This document shows, piece after piece, positions 1-7,307 of a DNA stretch of 18,424 nt (position 1 is the first letter of the stretch; each line of letters begins with the position of its first letter). A program made the position numbers and the translations under genes. The DNA is taken from the NCBI GenBank assembly GCA_040513115.1, contig JBEVDW010000414.1, positions 1-18,424 on the forward strand. Reading direction: 5' to 3'. This stretch comes from DATELY01 sp040513115 (lineage in GTDB: Bacteria; Pseudomonadota; Gammaproteobacteria; Steroidobacterales; Steroidobacteraceae). The notes under the pieces are model-generated. The model had not been told where the DNA came from and ran no database searches. It saw nothing but the letters and a program-made list of their open reading frames with translations.

Positions 1-628
1 TGAACGCGAACTCATTCACCCGCTCGAGCTTGCGGGTCCACATCGCGCGATCATGGGTGCGATTGGGCCCTTCAACCCAGAGCTCGATGCGATCCGGCCA
101 GAGGCGATAACCGCCCCAGTGCGGCGGACGCGGCACGACACCCTCGGTCGCGGCTGGCTCGATGCCGAATCGCCTGGCGACATCCGCAACGGCATCGATC
201 AGCGCTTGCCGACTCGCCAGCGGCTCACTCTGTTCACTCGCCCAAGCGCTCAGGCGGCTGTCGAGTGGGCGCTGTGCAAAGTACGCGTCGCTTTCCGCTG
301 CCGGCGACCTGACAAGAGGTCCTTCAACGCGCACTTGTCGATGCAACATATCCCAGTGCAACACGCCCGCAGCGCGCGGGTGAGATTCAATCTCGCGCCC
401 CTTGCGGGAACGATAGTTCGTGAAAAAAACGAGATAGCCCGGGTCCGGCACGAAATGCCTGCACAACACCACGCGTGCAGCGGGATTTCCTGCGGGTGAA
501 ACCGTCGCAACCACCATGGCATCCGGATTCGGTTGGACGTTGTCGGCGCGCGCGGTGTGAAACCAATCGGAGAACAGCGGCCAGGGGCTGTCATCCAGCG
601 GTTCGGGCAGGAAGTCATTGATATGCAT
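1..628 (-). CDS. pdxH: Pyridoxamine/pyridoxine 5'-phosphate oxidase, C-terminus cut by window edge
   Basis: This enzyme uses FMN and oxygen to oxidise pyridoxine or pyridoxamine 5'-phosphate to pyridoxal 5'-phosphate in the cytoplasm. The reverse strand is open from an ATG at 626-628 to the left edge, giving 209 residues. Seen in the translation: PDAMVVATVSPAG (35-47), an FMN-binding region with ARVVLCRHF (51-59) and FFTNYRSRKGREIE (68-81), RQVRVEG (97-103), and the late motif NRTHDR (189-194). The Arg and His of that last motif match the substrate-binding Arg/His of E. coli PdxH. Only about ten C-terminal residues should be missing (family length ~215-220). The N-terminus is shorter than in E. 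coli and lacks its leading RREY-type stretch. The frame stays open upstream of the ATG but offers no better start. It is divergent from the gene at 734. Family call secure; start less so. Confidence 0.95.
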   Translation of the reverse strand, partial: MHINDFLPEPLDDSPWPLFSDWFHTARADNVQPNPDAMVVATVSPAGNPAARVVLCRHFVPDPGYLVFFTNYRSRKGREIESHPRAAGVLHWDMLHRQVRVEGPLVRSPAAESDAYFAQRPLDSRLSAWASEQSEPLASRQALIDAVADVARRFGIEPAATEGVVPRPPHWGGYRLWPDRIELWVEGPNRTHDRAMWTRKLERVNEFAF

Positions 629-733
629 GGTGGTGCCGTCTGTTAATCCACACCCCTTGAGGTGATTCAGTACGCATTCAGTGCTGGATTCTTAGCCTTC
701 ATCCTGCAAACCAAGCAAACCTTCGGAGGATGT

Positions 734-1222
734 ATGTTCACCCGGGTCACTCGATATTTCAGCGCAGCAGTTTGCGCCATGGGGCTGCTTTTGACGGCCA
801 GCGCCAATGCGGACGATCACAGCGGGTGGAAGCACCGTCGCGACTCGCACCATCGCTATGACGATCGCGGTCGTCATGGCGGCCATGACTACGATCGGCG
901 CGAGTGGTCACGTCGAGACTACCCGCGTCGGGAGTATCGTAGCTATCGTAACAATGGGCGTTGGGACGACCGCAGCCATCGCAACAATGGGCGTTGGGAC
1001 GACCGCAGCTATCGCAACAATGGGCGTTGGGACGACCGCTATCGAGGTCGTGCCCGACCTTACTGGAATTATCGTTCCGACAATCATCGGCACTATGGCT
1101 ACTCGCCCTTCTATGCGCCGGTTCGGTACTACCGCAGTGAAGCCTATTCACCTTACCCGTACCGCGCTATTGACCGGGGTCACGATGCAGAGGCGACGGT
1201 GATCCTCAGCTTCCCGCTCTAA
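734..1222 (+). CDS. Exported Arg/His/Tyr-rich repeat protein of unknown function
   Basis: I do not recognise this 162-residue protein. Residues 1-26 form a clean Sec signal peptide: basic start, hydrophobic AAVCAMGLLL, then TASANA before DDHSG, with cleavage likely after Ala26. The mature part is very polar and rich in Arg, His, Tyr, Asp, Asn and Gly. Residues 72-103 are a tandem repeat of RNNGRWDDRSH/Y, two full units and a third lacking Ser. The tail turns hydrophobic (EATVILSFPL), possibly one beta strand. No cysteine remains after cleavage. I chose the ATG at 734 because it gives the signal peptide and follows GGAGGA at 725-730, although the spacing is only 3 nt. A GTG at 662 in the same frame would bury the signal peptide. 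Location is probably periplasm or outer membrane. The His/Asp/Arg content could mean metal or polyanion binding, but that is only a guess. Confidence 0.75.
   Translation: MFTRVTRYFSAAVCAMGLLLTASANADDHSGWKHRRDSHHRYDDRGRHGGHDYDRREWSRRDYPRREYRSYRNNGRWDDRSHRNNGRWDDRSYRNNGRWDDRYRGRARPYWNYRSDNHRHYGYSPFYAPVRYYRSEAYSPYPYRAIDRGHDAEATVILSFPL
947..1042 (+). repeat. 33-bp tandem repeat inside the exported protein gene
   Basis: Three head-to-tail units lie at 947-979, 980-1012 and 1013-1042. The last is 30 bp because it lacks one AGC codon. The first two differ at only two bases (CGT/CGC and CAT/TAT). The unit is a multiple of 3, so gain or loss of a copy would keep the frame. It encodes RNNGRWDDRSH/Y. 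The near-identity at DNA level, including wobble positions, points to recent duplication. Confidence 0.9.
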
Positions 1223-1252
1223 AGCACGTTTTTTCACCCGCCGGTGCTCGTC

Positions 1253-1281
1253 TTGCGAGGGTAGGGCGCACTCTGTAAAAG
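1253..1281 (+). promoter_or_regulatory. Candidate sigma-70 promoter for tyrA
   Basis: A TTGCGA -35 (1253-1258) and a TAAAAG -10 (1276-1281) are separated by 17 bp. Each matches the consensus at 4 of 6 positions. Transcription would start near 1288, about 24 nt before the tyrA ATG. It is the best pair I see in the 89-bp gap but is weak by sequence alone. Confidence 0.4.
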
Positions 1282-1290
1282 GATGCGCCC
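1264..1290 (+). promoter_or_regulatory. Inverted repeat overlapping the tyrA promoter
   Basis: A perfect 7-bp inverted repeat, GGGCGCA (1264-1270) and TGCGCCC (1284-1290), has a 13-nt loop containing the proposed -10. No T-run follows, so it is not a standard terminator for the gene ending at 1222. It could be an operator or a weak read-through hairpin. No regulator is recognisable from it. Confidence 0.4.
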
Positions 1291-1311
1291 GGAGCATCGA
1301 CGATCATTCAC

Positions 1312-2409
1312 ATGACCCTCGAAGAACTGCGCGCACGGCTCAACACGGTTGATCGCCAGCTCGTTGAGCTCATTGCGGAGCGCCAAGCGCTCAGCAAGAA
1401 AGTGGCGGAGGCCAAGAGGACCTCCAAGCTGCCCACGCGCGACTTCAAACGCGAACGCGAGGTGCTGCTTCGCGCGCGCGCCAGCGCAACCGAACTGGGA
1501 ATTTCCCCTGATCTCACGGAAAGCATTTTGCGGATGCTGATCCGCGGCTCGCTGACGACGCAGGAGCGCGAGCAGGTGGCGGCAGGCAATCGCGGTAGCG
1601 GGCGTACGGCGCTCGTGATCGGCGGTGCCGGAAAGATGGGCGGCTGGTTCAGCGAGTTCCTGGCTTCGCAGGGCTATCGGGTATCGATCAACGATCCTTC
1701 CGGCACTGTGCCGGGATTCGAGCACGTTCCCGATTGGGCGCGCACACCGCTCGATTTCGATCTCATTGTCGTCGCGACCCCGCTCGCGGTGGGCAACAGC
1801 GTTTTGCAGCAGCTTGCCGAACATCGGCCACGGGGCGTGATCTTCGATCTCGGGTCGCTCAAGACTCCTTTGCGACAAGGGTTGCAGGCCCTGCGCGATG
1901 CAGGGTGCAAGGTCACTTCCGTACACCCGATGTTCGGGCCTGATACCGAGCTGCTGTCAGGACGTCATGTGATCTTTGTGGACATGGGCAATGAGGAGGC
2001 ATTGCACGCGGCCCAGGATCTGTTCAGTGCCACCATGGCCGAACGCGCGGTGATGACCCTGGACGAGCACGATCGTTTGATCGCCTACGTGCTCGGGCTA
2101 TCCCACGCGCTGAATATCGCCTTCTTCACCGCACTCGCGGAGAGCGGTGAGGCCGCTCCGCGACTTGCCCAGTTGTCGAGCACGACGTATGACGCACAGG
2201 TCGATGTGGCCACTCGCGTTTCAGTGGAGAATCCGGAGCTCTATTTCGAGATCCAAAGCTTGAACGAGTACGGTCGCGAGTCGTTGCAGGCGCTGCGCTC
2301 CTCGGTGGAGCGGTTGTGGCAAGCCGTGGCGCAGCAGGACCAAGCCACCTTCGTGCGCTTGATGCAGCAGGGACGCGAGTATCTCGCGGGCCGCGTGCGG
2401 GAACGCTGA
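1312..2409 (+). CDS. tyrA: Bifunctional chorismate mutase/prephenate dehydrogenase (T-protein)
   Basis: This cytoplasmic tyrosine-pathway enzyme converts chorismate to prephenate and then, with NAD+, to 4-hydroxyphenylpyruvate. At 365 residues it is close to E. coli TyrA (373). Residues 1-90 are an AroQ-type chorismate mutase. All six active-site positions of the E. coli family member are present with a constant offset of four: Arg7, Arg24, Lys35, Asp44, Glu48, Gln84. Residues 98-365 are the dehydrogenase, with a Rossmann motif VIGGAGKMGG (102-111), VATPL (154-158), the catalytic-region SVHPMFGPDTE (203-213) and GLSHALN (262-268). The ATG at 1312 gives the expected N-terminus; its ribosome site is weak (GGAG at 1290-1293, far upstream). 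The TGA stop overlaps the ATG of the next gene by one base, so the two are probably cotranscribed and translationally coupled. Confidence 0.97.
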   Translation: MTLEELRARLNTVDRQLVELIAERQALSKKVAEAKRTSKLPTRDFKREREVLLRARASATELGISPDLTESILRMLIRGSLTTQEREQVAAGNRGSGRTALVIGGAGKMGGWFSEFLASQGYRVSINDPSGTVPGFEHVPDWARTPLDFDLIVVATPLAVGNSVLQQLAEHRPRGVIFDLGSLKTPLRQGLQALRDAGCKVTSVHPMFGPDTELLSGRHVIFVDMGNEEALHAAQDLFSATMAERAVMTLDEHDRLIAYVLGLSHALNIAFFTALAESGEAAPRLAQLSSTTYDAQVDVATRVSVENPELYFEIQSLNEYGRESLQALRSSVERLWQAVAQQDQATFVRLMQQGREYLAGRVRER

Positions 2410-3503
2410 TGGCCGAGCGGGATCTCGTCGGCGAGACCCGCGAGCTGCGTGCGCGCATCACGGCGCTCATGGAAGAGGCGAGCGCGAACGAACGCTTGCT
2501 GAAGAAGAATCAAGCGCGCGAGCTGGAATTGCTGCGCGCGGAAAAACTGCCCGATCTGTTCGCGGCGATTTGCTCGGGGCTGCAGCGCTCCTACAACCTG
2601 CAAGCCATCACCCTGGTGCTGCAGGATCCAGAGCACGAGATACGACATTTGCTGTTGAGCGACGGCGTCGTCAGCGAGCGGCTCGCCGGGGTCGTGTTCG
2701 TGGATTCGCTGAACGATCTGAGCGTACAGCTCGGGACTTTGACCCGCCCCTGGCTTGGGCCTTACATCGGCAGCGATCACGGCCGCTTGTTCGTGCCATC
2801 CGCTGAGTTGGTCAGCATCGCGCTCGTGCCTTTGCGGAGGCACGACCAACTGATGGGCAGTTTGAACTTCGGCAGTACTGACCCGAAGCGCTTTACCCGA
2901 CATCTCGCGACGGACTTCCTCGCGCACTTGGGTGTGATTGCCGCGTTCGCGCTGGAAAGCGCCATCAATCGCGCGCGCCTCGTGCGCAGCGGCCTGACGG
3001 ATTTCCTCACTGGCTGGCACAACCGCCGTTATTTGCACGAGCGCTTGAAGGAGGAGGTCGCGCGCGCGCAGCGCCAGCAAGGCACGCTCACGTGCCTCAT
3101 CATCGATCTGGATCACTTCAAAGCCATCAATGACGGTTACGGGCATCTGGTCGGCGACCGAGCGCTGCGCGAAGCCTCCGTGCGCATCAACAGAGAAGTT
3201 CGAGGCAGCGACGCGGCGGCGCGCTTCGGTGGCGATGAGTTCGTGCTGCTCGTGCCCGACATGAGCGCTGAACACGCCACGGCGTTGGCCGAGCGTATTC
3301 GTCGGCGTGTAGCAGATGAGCCCTTGCAGGTGGCGCCGGGCCAGCAGCACTTGATGAGCGTGTCCATCGGCGTGGCCTCCGTGAAACCCACTCGAGACTC
3401 GGATCTGCAGACCTTGTCCGAGCAATTGCTCGCGCGGGCTGATCAGGCGCTGTACCGAGCCAAGGAAGCGGGCCGCAATCGCGTGGAGGTTGCTAACAGC
3501 TGA
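2409..3503 (+). CDS. Diguanylate cyclase with N-terminal coiled-coil and GAF-like (DUF484-type) domain
   Basis: The C-terminal GGDEF domain should make cyclic di-GMP from two GTP. The 364-residue protein has no membrane segment. Residues 1-45 are a charged helix or coiled coil, and about 47-190 resemble the DUF484/GAF sensory fold. Residues 195-364 are the cyclase, with DLTDFLTGWHNRRY-type entry (SGLTDFLTGWHNRRYL, 194-209), metal-binding DLDHFKAINDGYGHLVGD (233-250) and an intact GGDEF (274-278). The inhibitory site RGSD (265-268) sits exactly five residues before GGDEF, so product inhibition is expected. I chose the ATG at 2409, in the TGATG overlap with the tyrA stop. A same-frame start at 2316 would only add 31 residues shadowing tyrA. 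The signal sensed is unknown. Placement directly behind tyrA is unusual and suggests coupled expression. Confidence 0.92.
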   Translation: MAERDLVGETRELRARITALMEEASANERLLKKNQARELELLRAEKLPDLFAAICSGLQRSYNLQAITLVLQDPEHEIRHLLLSDGVVSERLAGVVFVDSLNDLSVQLGTLTRPWLGPYIGSDHGRLFVPSAELVSIALVPLRRHDQLMGSLNFGSTDPKRFTRHLATDFLAHLGVIAAFALESAINRARLVRSGLTDFLTGWHNRRYLHERLKEEVARAQRQQGTLTCLIIDLDHFKAINDGYGHLVGDRALREASVRINREVRGSDAAARFGGDEFVLLVPDMSAEHATALAERIRRRVADEPLQVAPGQQHLMSVSIGVASVKPTRDSDLQTLSEQLLARADQALYRAKEAGRNRVEVANS

Positions 3504-3531
3504 GCATGCGCAGCGACCTCGGATGGATTCC

Positions 3532-3540
3532 TGCTACCAT
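3532..3540 (+). promoter_or_regulatory. Possible extended -10 for the ferric transporter operon
   Basis: TGC followed by TACCAT (3535-3540) resembles an extended -10. Its start point would fall near 3547, inside the Fur-like site. No good -35 is visible, which extended -10 promoters can tolerate. Low confidence. Confidence 0.3.
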
Positions 3541-3565
3541 GCAAATGCAAGTGATTCGCATTAAG
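3541..3565 (+). promoter_or_regulatory. Probable Fur box
   Basis: The stretch reads as GCAAAT-GCAAGT-G-ATTCGC-ATTAAG, the 6-6-1-6 hexamer layout of Fur sites (GATAAT repeats). Matches are partial: 4, 3 and 4 of 6 in the first three hexamers. It lies 17 nt upstream of the start of a ferric-iron binding protein and over the likely transcription start. Iron-bound Fur would be expected to repress the operon there. The position supports the call more than the match score does. Confidence 0.55.
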
Positions 3566-3581
3566 CAGGTGACAATTCGGC

Positions 3582-4598
3582 ATGTGGACTCAATGGCGGA
3601 GCTTGGCGCAGTGGGCTGGGATGGTGTCCGTGCTCGCGGCAATCAGCGGGTGCACTCGTCCAGCCAATGAGCTGGTCGTTTATTCGGCTCGCAACGAGCA
3701 GCTCATCAAGCCGCTATTCGATCGCTATACCAAGGAAACCGGACAGTCGGTCAAATTCGTCACCGATGATGCGGGGCCGCTGATCGAGCGGCTGGCGGCG
3801 GAGGGAAAGAATACCTCCGCGGATATCCTGCTCACCGTGGATGCGGGCGAACTATGGAATGCCGCCGAGCGCGGCTTACTCGAATCCGTGCAGTCCGCAA
3901 CGCTGGAAAAAGACATCCCTGAGCATCTGCGCGATCCGAAGGACCGTTGGTTCGGGCTGTCTTTGCGCGCCCGAACGATCATCTACAGCACCGCACGCGT
4001 CGATCCGAAGACACTCAGCACCTACGAAAATCTGGCAGACCCGATGTGGCATGGGCGCCTATGCCTGCGCACGTCGAAGAAGGTCTACAACCAATCGCTC
4101 GTCGCCATGCTGATTGCGGAGCATGGTGAAGCCAAGGCGGAAGCAATCGTTCGCGGTTGGGTCGCGAATCTCGCGACCGATGTGTTCTCGAGCGACAACT
4201 TGCTGATCGAGGCGATCGCAGCCGGACAATGCGACGTGGGGTTGGTGAACACCTACTACTACGGCCGCATGGTGCACGATAAGCCGGATCTGCCGGTGAA
4301 GGTCTTCTGGGCCGACCAGCAAGGCAACGGCGTGCATGTGAATGTTTCCGGCGCCGGAGTCACTGAGTTCTCGCGCCACAAAGATGCCGCTGTGAAGTTC
4401 CTGGAATGGCTGTCGTCACCGCCTGCGCAGGAAATGTTCGCCGGCTTGAACATGGAGTTTCCGGCAAATCCCGCTGTTGCGGCCGATCCGCTCGTGCAGA
4501 GTTGGGGACCGTTCCGACCCAGCACGATGAACCTGTCGCGCGCGGGGGAACTGCAGGCGGATGCCGTCAAGTTGATGGATCGCGCGGGCTATCGTTGA
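3582..4598 (+). CDS. fbpA: Ferric iron ABC transporter, substrate-binding lipoprotein
   Basis: This is the extracytoplasmic iron-binding component of a ferric uptake system (FbpA/FutA/AfuA type, 338 residues). The N-terminus is a lipoprotein signal with the lipobox AISGC, so Cys24 is probably lipidated and anchored. The mature protein starts with ELVVYSARNEQ (30-40), typical of the family, and carries the tyrosine cluster NTYYYGRM (223-230); adjacent tyrosines coordinate Fe(III) in this family. SADILLTVDAGELW (79-92) is a further family block. The ATG at 3582 has AGGTG at 3567-3571 as ribosome site. It is followed after 13 bp by the permease and then the ATPase, so the three genes form one operon. 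A probable Fur box precedes it. Another metal or a small anion is less likely given the tyrosines. Confidence 0.93.
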   Translation: MWTQWRSLAQWAGMVSVLAAISGCTRPANELVVYSARNEQLIKPLFDRYTKETGQSVKFVTDDAGPLIERLAAEGKNTSADILLTVDAGELWNAAERGLLESVQSATLEKDIPEHLRDPKDRWFGLSLRARTIIYSTARVDPKTLSTYENLADPMWHGRLCLRTSKKVYNQSLVAMLIAEHGEAKAEAIVRGWVANLATDVFSSDNLLIEAIAAGQCDVGLVNTYYYGRMVHDKPDLPVKVFWADQQGNGVHVNVSGAGVTEFSRHKDAAVKFLEWLSSPPAQEMFAGLNMEFPANPAVAADPLVQSWGPFRPSTMNLSRAGELQADAVKLMDRAGYR

Positions 4599-4611
4599 TC
4601 TGGCGCCGATC

Positions 4612-6243
4612 ATGAGTGCCGTGCCAGTTCGCATCCCGCCAGGTACCGGCCTGTTGTTGCTGCTGGCGTTGCCGGCGTTGGTTCCGCTCGTGAGCATCGT
4701 CACCGCGCTGGCGACACCGGATCAAGACGTCTGGCAACACTTGTTCGAGCACGTGTTGCCGCGTGTGACAGTCAACACGATTACGCTGGGCCTGGGCGTG
4801 GCGTTGCTCAGTGCATTTCTGGGTACGGGTCTCGCGTGGCTCACGGCGATGTGTGAGTTCCCCGGCCGGCGTTTCTTCGATTGGGCACTGCTATTGCCGC
4901 TGGCGATTCCGGGCTACGTGCTTGCGTTCGTCGCAGTGGGCTTTCTCGACTACGCCGGTCCGTTGCAGACGACGCTGCGCAACGTGTTCGGCACTTCGGC
5001 GTTCGTGCCACCGATTCGTTCGTGGGGTGGCGTTACGGTGGTGTTATCGCTCACGTTGTATCCGTACGTGTATTTGCTTGCGCGCAGCGCGTTCCTGACA
5101 CAGGGACGGCGAGCGCTCGAAGCTGCGCAGACAATGGGCCTCGATCGTTGGCGTGGCGCCTGGCACGTTGCATTGCCGTTGGCGCGACCGTGGATTGCTG
5201 CTGGCATGGCGTTGGTGACGATGGAAACACTCGCCGACTTCGGCACCGTTTCCGTCTTCAATTACGACACGTTCACTACTGCCATCTATCGCGCCTGGTT
5301 CGGACTGTTCTCCGCGCAAGCTGCATTGGAGTTGGCAGGCGTGTTGATGCTGTTCGTCATCGCAGCGCTCGCGCTGGAGCGATATTCCCGCGGGCGCGCT
5401 CGCTTTCACGGTTCGACACGCGCCGATGCACAAGCGAATCGCATTGAACTCGGGTCGTCACAGCGATGGCTGGCTGCTGCCGGTGCCGCGATGGTGTTCG
5501 CCTTCGCCTTCGCGTTACCCATGCTGCAGCTAGTGCAGTGGACGGCCCGGCATGCGATCGCGGATTTCGACGGGCGCTATGTGGGGTTCGTGCTGCGTAG
5601 CATTGCTCTGGCTGCGAGTGCCGCAGCAGTGATTCTCGCCGCCAGCATTGCACTCGCATATGTCGACAGGACTCAGCAGCCCACCGGGTTGCGGCGTTGG
5701 CTGATTCGAATTGCGACGACTGGCTATGCGATACCCGGTACTGTCCTCGCCGTCGGTTTGCTCGTGCCCGTCATCGTTCTCAACAATCAGTTGCAGGCGT
5801 TGTTGGAGCGTGTGCTGGGTACCAAAGCACCTCTGTTGATGCTGCATGGAACGCTCTTCATGGTCTTGATTGCTTACATAGCCCGCTTCCTCGCGGTCGG
5901 ATTCAATCCGATCGAGAGTGGCTTGCAGCGCGTGACCCGATCGATCGACGAAGCCGCTATGAATCTTGGCGTGACGGGCCGCACCCTCGTACGGCGAATT
6001 CATTTGCCGCTGCTGCGCACGGGCATGGCCACGGCGGCTGCACTGGTGTTCGTAGACGTGATGAAGGAGATGCCCATTACCTTGCTTACTCGGCCCTTTG
6101 GCTGGGATACGTTGGCCATTCGCGTGTTCGAGATGACATCCGAGGGACAGTGGGAGCGAGCCTCGCTCCCCGCACTGGCGATCGTGCTGGTGGGTCTCAT
6201 TCCGACTGCGCTCTTGATTCGACGAGGCAGCGATGTCGCTTGA
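4612..6243 (+). CDS. fbpB: Ferric iron ABC transporter, fused two-domain permease
   Basis: This inner-membrane permease of the ferric uptake system has 543 residues, the usual length for FbpB/SfuB proteins with two BPD_transp_1 domains in one chain, about twelve membrane spans in total. Hydrophobic segments run from residue 11 (TGLLLLLALPALVPLVSIV) to the end (ALAIVLVGLIPTALLI). Each half carries an EAA-type cytoplasmic loop that docks the ATPase: EAAQTMGLDRWRGAWHVALP in the first and EAAMNLGVTGRTLVRRIHLP in the second. The ATG at 4612 lies 13 bp after the binding-protein stop; its ribosome site is weak, so it may depend on upstream translation. Its end overlaps the ATPase start by 11 bp, again suggesting translational coupling. 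Confidence 0.95.
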   Translation: MSAVPVRIPPGTGLLLLLALPALVPLVSIVTALATPDQDVWQHLFEHVLPRVTVNTITLGLGVALLSAFLGTGLAWLTAMCEFPGRRFFDWALLLPLAIPGYVLAFVAVGFLDYAGPLQTTLRNVFGTSAFVPPIRSWGGVTVVLSLTLYPYVYLLARSAFLTQGRRALEAAQTMGLDRWRGAWHVALPLARPWIAAGMALVTMETLADFGTVSVFNYDTFTTAIYRAWFGLFSAQAALELAGVLMLFVIAALALERYSRGRARFHGSTRADAQANRIELGSSQRWLAAAGAAMVFAFAFALPMLQLVQWTARHAIADFDGRYVGFVLRSIALAASAAAVILAASIALAYVDRTQQPTGLRRWLIRIATTGYAIPGTVLAVGLLVPVIVLNNQLQALLERVLGTKAPLLMLHGTLFMVLIAYIARFLAVGFNPIESGLQRVTRSIDEAAMNLGVTGRTLVRRIHLPLLRTGMATAAALVFVDVMKEMPITLLTRPFGWDTLAIRVFEMTSEGQWERASLPALAIVLVGLIPTALLIRRGSDVA

Positions 6244-7300
6244 GATCCGCAACCTGGTCCGTTATTTCGGCAAGTGCGCCGCGGTGGACGGACTGAGCCT
6301 CTCGCTTCCGGAGGGCGCGATCGGCTGTTTGTTGGGTCCGAGCGGCTGTGGCAAGACCACAGCATTGCGTTGCATCGCGGGTTTCGAGCCGGCAGATCAA
6401 GGCGAGATTCGCGCGCATGGGCATGTGTTGTGCGCGCCAGGTGTGTCCACGCCGCCGCACTTGCGACGAGTCGGGATGGTCTTTCAGGACTACGCGCTGT
6501 TTCCGCATCTGACGGTGTCGCAGAACGTCGCATTCGGCTTGCATGATTGCAGTCGGAGCGAGCGTGACGCGCGCACGCAGGAGATGCTCGAGCGAGTCGG
6601 ACTCATGGAGCAGCGCTCGCAGTATCCGCACCAACTGTCCGGTGGTCAGCAGCAGCGTGTCGCGTTGGCGCGCTCGCTCGCGCCTAGGCCCGAACTCGTG
6701 TTGTTGGACGAGCCTTTCTCGAATCTCGATGTCGAGCTGCGCGAACGCTTGAGTGTCGAAGTACGCGAACTGCTCAAGAGCTTGAAGACGACAGCACTGC
6801 TCGTCACTCACGATCAGCAGGAGGCATTCGCCCTTGCTGATTTCATCGGTGTGATGCGCACTGGCCGTCTTGAACAATGGGCCGTGCCCTACGATCTCTA
6901 TCATCGCCCTGCAACGCGCTTCGTGGCCGACTTCATCGGTCAGGGCGTGTTCGTCAGCGGCGAGGTGATCAGCGAGCAGGAAGTCGCTACCGAGATCGGC
7001 CGCGTGCGTGCGCGTTCTCGGCAGCCATTGCAACCCGGCATGCGAGTGCAACTGTTGCTGCGTCCCGATGACGTCATTCACGACGAGACGAGTGCGTTAC
7101 GCGGCCAGGTCTGCAGCCGCAGTTTTCGCGGAGCGGAGTTTCTGTACACACTGAAATTGCCCAGCGGCACGCAGGTACTCGCGCTCATGCCGAGCCACGA
7201 AAACCGCGAGATCGGCGAGACCATGGGCATTCGCATCGAGCCGGACCACTTGGTCGCATTCGCCGAAGACGAGCAACACGCCGCCGCCAGCGCGGCGTAA
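6233..7300 (+). CDS. fbpC: Ferric iron ABC transporter, ATP-binding protein
   Basis: This cytoplasmic ATPase powers the ferric permease (355 residues, normal for FbpC/PotA-type subunits). All nucleotide-binding elements are present: Walker A GPSGCGKTT (35-43), Q-loop VFQDYALFPHL (83-93), signature LSGGQQQRVALARSLA (135-150), Walker B LVLLDEPFSNLD (155-166) and switch His193 in LLVTHDQQEAFALAD. Residues from about 240 onward form the TOBE-type regulatory domain, including LLLRPDDV. The ATG at 6233 lies inside the end of the permease gene. The gene ends 7 bp before the stop of the convergent FecCD-type permease. Confidence 0.96.
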   Translation: MSLEIRNLVRYFGKCAAVDGLSLSLPEGAIGCLLGPSGCGKTTALRCIAGFEPADQGEIRAHGHVLCAPGVSTPPHLRRVGMVFQDYALFPHLTVSQNVAFGLHDCSRSERDARTQEMLERVGLMEQRSQYPHQLSGGQQQRVALARSLAPRPELVLLDEPFSNLDVELRERLSVEVRELLKSLKTTALLVTHDQQEAFALADFIGVMRTGRLEQWAVPYDLYHRPATRFVADFIGQGVFVSGEVISEQEVATEIGRVRARSRQPLQPGMRVQLLLRPDDVIHDETSALRGQVCSRSFRGAEFLYTLKLPSGTQVLALMPSHENREIGETMGIRIEPDHLVAFAEDEQHAAASAA

Positions 7301-7307
7301 ATATCCG

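Noticed and set aside
807..1202. Alternative plus-strand frame across the 33-bp repeat (Thr/Ala/Gly/Val-rich)
   Set aside because: It lacks a signal peptide and ribosome site. The repeat unit is a multiple of 3, so it keeps all frames open once they are open in one unit.
2316..2411. Longer N-terminus for the diguanylate cyclase starting inside tyrA
   Set aside because: The added residues are read from tyrA codons and lack family character. The TGATG junction gives a natural start.
2241..3425. 394-codon open frame on the minus strand opposite the diguanylate cyclase
   Set aside because: The opposite strand encodes a clear GAF/GGDEF protein with all motifs. The antisense product has no recognisable domain and reflects the codon bias of a GC-rich gene.
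6197..7081. 294-codon minus-strand open frame opposite the ferric transporter ATPase
   Set aside because: The ATPase has every ABC motif in the plus frame, so the antisense frame is a shadow.
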